A DNA stretch of 6,765 nucleotides. Origin: an uncultured Marinicella sp. GTDB taxonomy: Bacteria > Pseudomonadota > Gammaproteobacteria > Xanthomonadales > Marinicellaceae. Below the pieces are notes generated by a model that was not told where the DNA came from, made no database searches, and worked only from the letters and a program-made list of their open reading frames with translations. The stretch is from contig CALLLZ010000276.1 in NCBI GenBank assembly GCA_938008005.1, positions 1-6,765 of the forward strand, given 5' to 3'. Position numbers and translations under genes: made by a program. Below are positions 1 through 6,000 of the stretch, in pieces; the first letter of the stretch is position 1, and every line of letters begins with the position of its first letter.

Positions 1-903
1 TTCATCAATCTCTAGGTTCGATACTTGGCTGATTGCCACTGGAGCCTGATTATCTTGAATAACAAAACCATCGAATGGTTCATGATTCAATTGCATCATG
101 CCGTTCCAGGATTGAGCTATAAGTTGACCTTTAATCACACCTTGTGGATTATTGATATCAGCATCTGGTGCCAGCACAGAACCTTCTATACCAATACCTG
201 AAAAGGTTAAATCGGTGGCCTCATAAAAATTATAAATCACCCTCTCTCGATGACTTTCCAGAGAAGACATGCTCATATTGGTTAAACCAACTTGAGAACC
301 AGAGATATTAAAAACCAAATAAGCATCATCAGGAATGCAATCAACTTGAAAGGTGTGAGCAGACAGCACTTCGTTACCATCTAAATTGAAAATCTGTGTA
401 TCGCTGCTACAATCTCCATGCAAATAAAGGCCGCCATATTGATATTCGAAAGTGGTGTTTGATGACAAAACGCTTAAAGACTGCCCTAAATTTTTCGCAA
501 AGTCATAAGTTTGTTGAAAATCAATGGGTAGAGGTGCATCACCTTCTATTGTTGAACCTGGTTCCATTCCATTCACAACTGGTGCACCTATTCCGCTTAC
601 ACTCCCAACAGCTAATATATTCCCATAATACACTCGACCACTGGGAAAATTGATAGAGGAACCGCTGATCAAAACATCATGAATGGATGAGTTATCTAAC
701 TTATCTCCAACAGAGTAATGATTGATATTGATATCACCTTGGACTGCCAATCGACCCTCAACATCTGAAGAGGTGGCAGTAAAATCACCAAAAATAACCG
801 CATTGTAATCACTGGCAGGACCCAAATTGATGACTTGGTTGGCAATTGAATGATTAACAACAAAATTAAGAAGACCAAAAAAAACTGATTTAAAATTGAC
901 CAC
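1..903 (-). CDS. Choice-of-anchor A domain surface protein, N-terminal part (3' end outside window)
   Basis: Reading the minus strand from a GTG at 903-901 gives 301 codons with no stop to the window edge. GTG is chosen because an in-frame TAA lies directly before it and a GGAG Shine-Dalgarno sits 7 nt upstream. Residues 1-21 look like a weak Sec signal peptide (Lys5, hydrophobic stretch, cleavage after SIA). Residues 26-61 carry the opening of the choice-of-anchor A family: LGPASDYNAVIFGDF, then DVEGRLAVQGDININ. Residues 237-275 carry its closing signature: GIGIEGSVLAPDADI, then GVIKGQLIAQSWNG. Cys165 and Cys189 could form a disulfide. From residue 285 (NQAPVAISQVSNLEIDE) a new domain seems to begin, resembling the start of bacterial Ig-like or cadherin-like domains. 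The family is named for proteins that carry the same domain with different C-terminal anchors; its molecular role is unknown. Domain assignment is from recognised motifs, not a search. Confidence 0.85.
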   Translation of the reverse strand, partial: MVNFKSVFFGLLNFVVNHSIANQVINLGPASDYNAVIFGDFTATSSDVEGRLAVQGDININHYSVGDKLDNSSIHDVLISGSSINFPSGRVYYGNILAVGSVSGIGAPVVNGMEPGSTIEGDAPLPIDFQQTYDFAKNLGQSLSVLSSNTTFEYQYGGLYLHGDCSSDTQIFNLDGNEVLSAHTFQVDCIPDDAYLVFNISGSQVGLTNMSMSSLESHRERVIYNFYEATDLTFSGIGIEGSVLAPDADINNPQGVIKGQLIAQSWNGMMQLNHEPFDGFVIQDNQAPVAISQVSNLEIDE

Positions 904-910
904 TTAGACA

Positions 911-914
911 CTCC
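911..914 (-). promoter_or_regulatory. Ribosome binding site deciding the GTG start
   Basis: GGAG on the minus strand lies 7 nt before the GTG at 903-901. No in-frame ATG is available, since the codon before GTG is TAA. This site supports the GTG start. Confidence 0.7.
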
Positions 915-937
915 ATAAAACACACACTTAAATTGCA

Positions 938-958
938 GCTGTTATAAAAAATAACAGC
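938..958. repeat. Perfect 8-5-8 inverted repeat upstream of the choice-of-anchor A gene
   Basis: GCTGTTAT, five A, ATAACAGC: a perfect palindrome with a 5-nt spacer, ending 35 nt before the GTG start. On the minus strand it includes a TATAAC that could serve as a -10 hexamer, though no clear -35 accompanies it. It could be an operator, or a hairpin in the 5' leader of the mRNA. Confidence 0.55.
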
Positions 959-1005
959 CTTCCCTTTAATACTCGTAATTGAGAGCAAGAGCTTGTCAAA
1001 AAAAC

Positions 1006-1026
1006 TCAAAAAAATGATTTTTTTGA
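1006..1026. repeat. Perfect 9-3-9 A/T-tract inverted repeat
   Basis: TCAAAAAAA, TGA, TTTTTTTGA. The stem is almost all A-T pairs, so a terminator is unlikely. Phased A/T tracts bend DNA, and the repeat lies just upstream (minus-strand sense) of the TTGACA at 994-999, where an UP element would sit. Confidence 0.45.
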
Positions 1027-1178
1027 TAATTGATATGACTTAGGACACCACTCTCGGATTCGAATTCTATATTAATGCCAAAATAATAGACACGATTACA
1101 ATCAAAAAATTCGCTTCAAACCTACAAAACTATTTAACATTGCATAAAAAACATGTACAGAGAGCCTGACATGACAAA

Positions 1179-1201
1179 ATATGACTGTAAATTGGTCATA
1201 T
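1179..1201. repeat. ATATGAC-N9-GTCATAT inverted repeat
   Basis: Perfect 7-bp arms with a 9-nt spacer, a layout typical of a site bound by a dimeric regulator. A further copy of ATATGACT lies at 1033-1040. No regulator gene is visible in the window, so the binding role is inference. Confidence 0.4.
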
Positions 1202-1284
1202 CTTTCAAAGAACCTTATTGTTTATCCACAAGCCGACACTTGTATTTGGGAAGCACCCTGATTAACTTCAAAATACAGGTCGAA

Positions 1285-1332
1285 ATGTCCGCTTAAGTGT
1301 CATTCAATGTTGTCCGGACACATAAGGGACAT
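1285..1332. repeat. Long imperfect inverted repeat (about 15 bp, one bulge, one mismatch)
   Basis: The left arm ATGTCC-G-CTTAAGTGTC (1285-1301) pairs with GACACATAAGGGACAT (1317-1332), with G1291 bulged, A1296/A1322 mismatched and a 15-nt loop. The loop side contains the 10-bp palindrome TGTCCGGACA (1311-1320), so alternative pairing is possible. It lies 45 nt beyond the 3' end of tRNA-Phe. No U-run follows on either strand, so it is not a standard intrinsic terminator; a REP-like element or protein site are alternatives. Confidence 0.5.
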
Positions 1333-1347
1333 CTAAATATTTTAGAT
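1331..1347. repeat. Perfect 7-3-7 AT-rich inverted repeat
   Basis: ATCTAAA, TAT, TTTAGAT, overlapping by 2 nt the right arm of the longer palindrome at 1285-1332. It begins 30 nt past the tRNA 3' end in the direction of tRNA transcription. The stem is weak and AT-only apart from one G-C pair. Confidence 0.4.
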
Positions 1348-1358
1348 AAATGGCTGAA

Positions 1359-1485
1359 CTCTTAAGGAATTTAAAATGGTGCCCGGTGGCGGAATCGAAC
1401 CACCGACACGGGGATTTTCAATCCCCTGCTCTACCGACTGAGCTAACCGGGCACACCATGTTGAGATTGGACATCTCTTAAGGAA
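1359..1485. repeat. 11-bp direct repeat CTCTTAAGGAA flanking tRNA-Phe
   Basis: Copies lie at 1359-1369, 8 bp past the CCA end, and at 1475-1485, at the expected transcription start. They are 116 bp apart and contain the palindrome CTTAAG. They may be a trace of a former tandem tRNA duplication, or chance: a few 11-mer repeats are expected somewhere in a window of this size. Confidence 0.4.
1377..1452 (-). tRNA. tRNA-Phe (anticodon GAA)
   Basis: Minus-strand sequence that folds into a complete 76-nt cloverleaf. Acceptor stem GCCCGGT pairs with ACCGGGC; the D stem is GCTC/GAGC. The anticodon stem GGGGA/TCCCC encloses the loop TTGAAAA, with anticodon GAA at 1419-1417. The variable loop is GTGTC; the T arm GGTGG-TTCGATT-CCGCC has one G-T pair. 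The discriminator base is A (1380), and CCA is encoded at 1379-1377, as is usual in gammaproteobacteria. It delivers phenylalanine to UUC/UUU codons. It stands alone rather than in a tRNA operon, under its own promoter at 1491-1519. Both flanks carry the 11-mer CTCTTAAGGAA. No duplicated tRNA 3' end is seen in the window, so there is no sign of an integrated element here. Confidence 0.98.
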
Positions 1486-1490
1486 GGCGA

Positions 1491-1519
1491 ATTATAATAA
1501 TGCGATGCTAAGCTGTCAA
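1491..1519 (-). promoter_or_regulatory. Consensus sigma70 promoter of tRNA-Phe
   Basis: On the minus strand TTGACA (1519-1514) and TATAAT (1496-1491) both match consensus perfectly and are 17 bp apart. The following bases TCGCC form a GC-rich discriminator like those of growth-rate- and ppGpp-controlled stable-RNA promoters. An AT-rich stretch just upstream (about 1520-1540) resembles an UP element. Transcription should start near 1484, giving a leader of about 30 nt before the mature tRNA end at 1452. Confidence 0.93.
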
Positions 1520-1659
1520 ACTTTTAATTCAAAGTTTATCCCAAATAATTTTTTTAAGAGGGTAAAACTCAAAAAAAAGGGCAAAAAATTAATCCAATAA
1601 TATTGAGTGGTTTGGCCCAAAGCTGTTTATCAGCTAGCTTTGGGCAGCATTGACATAAA
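1520..1659. other. Short AT-rich spacer between the 416-residue gene and the tRNA promoter
   Basis: 140 bp. It holds the hairpin at 1615-1645, the small palindrome CAATAATATTG (1595-1605), A-rich runs at 1571-1588 and the possible UP element of the tRNA promoter. No gene is seen. Confidence 0.6.
1615..1645 (-). terminator. Terminator-like hairpin after the 416-residue gene
   Basis: GCCCAAAGCT (1615-1624) and AGCTTTGGGC (1636-1645) form a perfect 10-bp stem with an 11-nt loop, 14 nt past the TAA at 1662-1660. No U-run follows directly; T-rich stretches begin only about 25 nt later (minus-strand T runs at about 1588-1583 and 1578-1571). It may end or protect the upstream mRNA but is not a textbook intrinsic terminator. 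Confidence 0.5.
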
Positions 1660-2910
1660 TTATTTGCTATTTAGTAGCTTTTTCTCAAGTTCAGCGATAC
1701 GCTTATCTTGTTCGATCGTATATAAAGTCAGTTCTTGCACTTTCTCCAATAACTGAAGTTGTAGTTGGATTAAATCTCCAGATTGATTGTCTATTCCCGG
1801 TAACTGGTTGTGCTGTTTGATGTGGCTTTCTACATCTGATAAATCTTGGAGTTGTGTTTGACCACGTGAACCCAGAACTCTATTGGGCAAATTAATGATT
1901 GGAACAGTAATGATACTACCACCGATTTCAATGTCTCCTGCAGGGTTTATAACCAAACTGTCCGATGGTGCTCCTGGACGCACCCTAAAAGGCACTTGTG
2001 AATTACTGAAATCACGAATAAAAAATTCAGTCTCATTACCACCTATATCCCATGTTTGTGATGGAAATCCACCAGAACCATCTTGTTGAAAACGGGAAGA
2101 AGGCGTGTTGCCACTGAGAACATGTAAATCCAATAAGGGCGTACTGGTTCCAAAACCGACTCGACCTCTGTCATCAACAAGTAATGAATTGGCCGGTGCG
2201 CCTCCCTCAACAGCAAAAATTTCACGGTTACCGTCTAAATCAGCAATCGAAAACTTATTGGCCCCACCATTAACAGTGTCATTGGCTCGTAACTCCCAGT
2301 CTGTAGAAGGAAATGATGCTGAATTACTGGTATCAAAAAAACGGATACGTAAATTATTCTCTTTTAACCTCAGGGTATCAAAATCCAGACTCTCACCATT
2401 AACACAATCAGAACCAATACAGCTGCTTCCTTGAACGATCAAATCATCGACAAATACCTGATCCCTTCTTGCCCCATTTTCTTCTGTATCAGGACTAACC
2501 CATAAACCCGACAAAAAAGTTAACGTGCCGTTTCGACGGAAGCTGTCATTGCTTTTACCTTCTAGGTCTACAGGCGTAGATTGTCTGTAACCATTCAAAC
2601 GCACCATGGTCAATTCATAAGTGTATTGGCCATCTGCTAACGTTTGTCCACGAGAGTTTTTGGCATCGAAAATAAGGTTTTCATTCGCTTTAAAAAGGTG
2701 CTCAAAAATAAAATCGTTAGGTCCTGAAACCATTAACTGGACTCCAGAATCACGCGTAAAAAAAGGAGCTGGACTGAATTGAATTGACGCCCCCTTTACT
2801 GTTGGCACAAAGTGGCTTTCTTGGGCATTTATGGTCAAGGACGATAATAAAAACAATAAAGTCATTACGAATTGTTTTGGTATTATGTGACCAACAGCTT
2901 GTTCTTGCAT
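1660..2910 (-). CDS. Secreted tail-fibre-like beta-repeat protein with C-terminal coiled coil
   Basis: 416 residues. ATG at 2910 is preferred over an in-frame ATG 51 nt upstream (2961) because AGGGGA lies 5 nt before it and a signal peptide then starts near the N-terminus (Lys12, hydrophobic 13-28, cleavage near INA/Q, residues 27-30). Residues 31-110 form a beta-rich head of unknown type. Cys164 and Cys169 are the only mature cysteines. Two related repeats follow, about 200-255 and 282-331, each with FPS-x2-W, N-x-T, F-x-I-x-D, then GAP-x2-SL ending in a Gly-rich turn; the first runs into GFGTSTPLLDLHV. This pattern is common in tail-fibre-like or S74-associated surface proteins. Residues 356-416 have DVESHIKQHNQLPGI and a heptad-rich helix with LLEKVQELTLY, the C-terminal style of many Bacteroidota fibre-like proteins. 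No S74 peptidase domain is seen. It is probably a trimeric extracellular fibre; its function is unknown. It is divergent from the giant gene at 3078. Confidence 0.85.
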   Translation of the reverse strand: MQEQAVGHIIPKQFVMTLLFLLSSLTINAQESHFVPTVKGASIQFSPAPFFTRDSGVQLMVSGPNDFIFEHLFKANENLIFDAKNSRGQTLADGQYTYELTMVRLNGYRQSTPVDLEGKSNDSFRRNGTLTFLSGLWVSPDTEENGARRDQVFVDDLIVQGSSCIGSDCVNGESLDFDTLRLKENNLRIRFFDTSNSASFPSTDWELRANDTVNGGANKFSIADLDGNREIFAVEGGAPANSLLVDDRGRVGFGTSTPLLDLHVLSGNTPSSRFQQDGSGGFPSQTWDIGGNETEFFIRDFSNSQVPFRVRPGAPSDSLVINPAGDIEIGGSIITVPIINLPNRVLGSRGQTQLQDLSDVESHIKQHNQLPGIDNQSGDLIQLQLQLLEKVQELTLYTIEQDKRIAELEKKLLNSK

Positions 2911-2915
2911 TTTCT

Positions 2916-2921
2916 TCCCCT
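2916..2921 (-). promoter_or_regulatory. Ribosome binding site deciding the ATG at 2910
   Basis: AGGGGA on the minus strand, 5 nt before the ATG at 2910-2908. It selects this start over the in-frame ATG at 2961-2959, which has no comparable site. Confidence 0.75.
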
Positions 2922-3064
2922 GTATCAATTTTGAATTAAGATAAAAGGTTATAATACTCAATTATTTAATTTTTTGTTATGATTTTTGTTAATTCATGTT
3001 TTTTTTCTCAAAAAAAGCTAATATAAGACCTACAAAGCATTAATAATTGCAACACAATCTAAAA

Positions 3065-3070
3065 AGGGGA
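3065..3070 (+). promoter_or_regulatory. Ribosome binding site of the giant repeat protein
   Basis: AGGGGA, 7 nt before the ATG at 3078. It matches the site used by the divergent gene and fixes the start just before a clear signal peptide. Confidence 0.75.
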
Positions 3071-3077
3071 TTCAAAA

Positions 3078-6000
3078 ATGCAAAAAAAAGCACTCACGTG
3101 TTCTTTATTCTGTCAGTATTTCATTTTAATTATTGGTTTTATGTTCTGCAGCTTTACTGCATGGGCTCAACCGGCTTTCAACGCCAATTTCACCATCAAT
3201 GAAATAGGTCCAGGTAGTACTACCACAATTATTTATACCATAAACAATACGGACCCAATCAACCCCGTATCAGATTTGGCCTTCATTAATATCTTGCCTG
3301 CCAATGTGATCATTGCTACACCATCGCAAGCCTTATCAGAATGCATCAATGGTTTATTGGTGGCGCCAGAAGGTGGAAATACCATCACTTTTACTGCAGG
3401 TCGAATAGCAGCAGCAACTGATTGCACCATTAGATTGAATGTGGAGTCATCTGTACCTGGCACCTACACCAACACCACCGGTGATCTGACTTCTGATGCT
3501 GGCAACAGCGGTACTGCTACTGCCAACTTAACAGTAAATGCCGAGCGCCCTGGTTTCACCAAAAACTTTTCACCTAGTACAGTTAATTTTGGTGACCGTT
3601 CTACCCTGACTTTCAATGTTGACAATAGTATAAATACCAATGATGCGAGATCTTTACGTTTCACCGACAACCTCCCTGTGGGTATGGTTATTGCTGACCC
3701 TGCCAATGTCTTTACAGACTGTCCAGACCCTATAAATGTGATAACGGCTATCCCAGGCAGTCAACAATTGTCATATTTCCCCCCGAATTCAATCCCTGCC
3801 CTTATGGCAGGCGCCACTTGTTCAGTATCTGTTGATGTACTGGCCCAAGCCAGAGGCCGTTTAAATAATACATCCAGCAACCTAACCAGTATTGGTTCAT
3901 CTTTTACTCTTGAGGACAGTGGGATGGCAGGAGATGTTCTGATGGTTAACAGCATTGGCGACATCCAATTAACTCAATCCTTTTTAGATGATCCCGTACT
4001 ACCAGGTGATGAAGTGGTTCTGGAGTTTGAATTGACCAGTTTAAACAGAAACTTTGATGTGACTGACATTAATTTCACCAATGATTTAAATGCCACTTTA
4101 AGTGGTTTAGTGGCTACAGGATTACCACTGAATGATGTGTGTGGCATGGGTTCTACAATCAGCGGCACCTCTCTCTTAAGCCTCAATGGAGCCAGTTTAA
4201 ATCCAAATGAGACCTGTTCTTTTTCAGTCACTTTACAAGTTCCAGCTGTGGCTCCTAGTGGCGTATACCCCAACCCAACCTCTCAACCCACAGGTCAAGT
4301 CACTGGCCAACCCACCAATGGTAACATCGCCACCGATAATTTATTTGTTAATTTCGCACCTCAACTAACAAAAAGTTTTACCCCAGATATTCTCACAGCG
4401 GGTGAAACCACCATCATGGAATTCACCATCACCAATCCCAGTTTAATTGATACGGCAACGGAAATCAGTTTTACAGACAACCTTTCAGCATTTTTGAGTG
4501 GTGCAACAGTGGTAGCTTTACCAGCGGCTGGTTCCTGTGGCGCAGGTTCGAACTTTTTTACATCCATTGTAGTTGCGCAAACTATTTTTAACATGACAGG
4601 TGCCAACTTAGCACCAGGGGACAGCTGCACTTTCAGTGTTGACTTAAACACAGCATCCAATACCCCCCCAGGCACATACATCAACACCACACAAGCAATA
4701 ACTGCCACCTTAGCTGGTCAAAGCTTTGCCGGCAAGCCAGCCAGCGCCGATTTGATCATCAGAGACACCCCAGAATTAACCATGAATTTTACTGGTGACC
4801 CTGTCACCCCAGGTGGCACGATTAATGTTGAATACCGAATTTCAGGCTTTGATGAAGGTAACCTCAATGCCACCAACATCGCTTTCGATCATGATTTAGA
4901 CGCTACTTTAAGCGGCTTAGAAGCTGTAGGACTGCCCCTGAACGATGTCTGCGGCACAGGCTCTCAACTCAGTGGTACGGGGCAGATTACCTTAACAAAT
5001 GGATCAATTTCTAACGGCTCTGTATGTGAATTCACTGTCACACTTCAAGTTCCAACAGCAGCGGCTAATGGCAGTTACACCAGTACAACCTCTGCTTTGA
5101 CTTCAATGGTTAATGGCGAAAACATCACTGCCAATACAGCAACAGATTCCTTTACGATCAGTTCATTGGAATTCAGCCACCAATTCATCGACGACCCTTC
5201 ATTGCCTGGGGATACAGTGACTGTTGAATACACCATTAACAACCTTGATCCAGTCAACGATGCCACAGGTATGTTTTTCACACACAATTTATCAGGGGTA
5301 TTGTCTGGCCTAACCGCCGTAGCACCCTTACCTACCAGTCCTTGTGGTGCAGGCTCATCGTTATCAGGTACCACTTTCCTTATTTTAGTGGGTGCTGACT
5401 TAACAGCTGGCAGCAGTTGTACATTCAGTGTTCCATTGGATGTTCCACTTACCGCAGCCAACAATAATTATGGCAGCCTCACCTCTGCACTCACAGCAAC
5501 AGTGGGTGGTGGCAATATTGTAACGCCTGCTTCAAATGACACGTTGATCATTGATAACAACTTAATCTTTTTCAGTAAGGCGTTTTCTGACAACCCTGTC
5601 ACACCTGGCAATACCACCAGCTTGGAATTTACCTTGGTTAATGGCGGTGATGATGACATGTCTGATCTGACTTTTGAAGATGACTTAGATGCTGCACTCA
5701 GTGGATTGGTTGCAACCGGATTACCCTTAAATGACGTCTGTGGTCTTGGTTCACAAATATCAGGCACCAATATACTGAACTTCACTGGTGGCAATATTCC
5801 AGTTGGCGACAGTTGTACTTTTAGTATTGATGTGATCGTACCCAATGGCGCTCTTTCAGGAGCATACCCCAATATAACCACTGAAGTCGATGGCACCATG
5901 TCAGGACTGCCTGTTATGGGCGATCCTGCCAGAGATGAATTAATGGTGGGTTTTTTCAGCCTCACGAAATCTTTTGATGGTCCTGTATTCAGTGGCGATA

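Larger units (their letters stand above)
904..1376. other. Intergenic region without a convincing gene, rich in inverted repeats
   Basis: About 470 bp lie between the start of the choice-of-anchor A gene and the 3' end of tRNA-Phe. I see no protein gene with good support on either strand. The region contains perfect inverted repeats at 938-958, 1006-1026, 1179-1201 and 1331-1347, an imperfect one at 1285-1332, and a perfect DnaA-box sequence at 1222-1230. A TTGACA match on the minus strand (994-999) sits beside A/T tracts and could be the -35 of the choice-of-anchor A promoter, but no good -10 lies at 16-18 bp from it (best at 16 bp: TACGAG). Confidence 0.6.
2911..3077. promoter_or_regulatory. 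Divergent promoter region between the two secreted-protein genes
   Basis: 167 bp of very AT-rich DNA between two divergent starts. Minus-strand -10 candidates are TATTAT (2956-2951) or TATAAC (2953-2948); a plus-strand candidate is TATAAG (3022-3027). None has a good -35 at 16-18 bp. A T7-CTC-A7 inverted tract lies at 3000-3016. Assignments are weak; the region must nevertheless hold at least one promoter for each gene. Confidence 0.4.

Noticed and set aside
396..653. Plus-strand frame of 85 codons
   Set aside because: Antisense to the choice-of-anchor A coding sequence, with no Shine-Dalgarno or recognisable motif.
696..923. Minus-strand frame of 75 codons with a hydrophobic N-terminus
   Set aside because: It overlaps the N-terminal coding region of the choice-of-anchor A protein in another frame. 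The family motifs are in the GTG frame at 903.
971..999. Promoter of the choice-of-anchor A gene from the TTGACA at 994-999
   Set aside because: The -35 is perfect, but hexamers at 16-18 bp (TACGAG, ACGAGT, CGAGTA) are poor -10 matches, and the better TATTAA is 22 bp away. It is kept only as a remark.
1061..1080. GGATTCGAATTC resembling a tRNA T-loop
   Set aside because: The flanks do not form a T stem or any other cloverleaf arm; it is only a short palindrome around ATTCGAAT.
1153..1296. Plus-strand small ORF of 47 codons (or 41 from the ATG at 1171), ending at TAA 1294-1296
   Set aside because: It has only a weak AGAGAG-like site upstream, no recognised motif, and overlaps two inverted repeats. 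An ORF of this length is expected by chance in this DNA.
1377..1452. tRNA-Phe as an attachment site for an integrated element
   Set aside because: No second copy of the tRNA 3' end and no integrase or phage gene is present in the window; the 11-bp flanking repeat does not include tRNA sequence.
1883..2434. Two plus-strand frames (68 and 109 codons) and one minus-strand frame (60 codons) inside the fibre gene
   Set aside because: All are out-of-frame or antisense shadows of the 416-residue gene, whose reading frame shows internal protein repeats.
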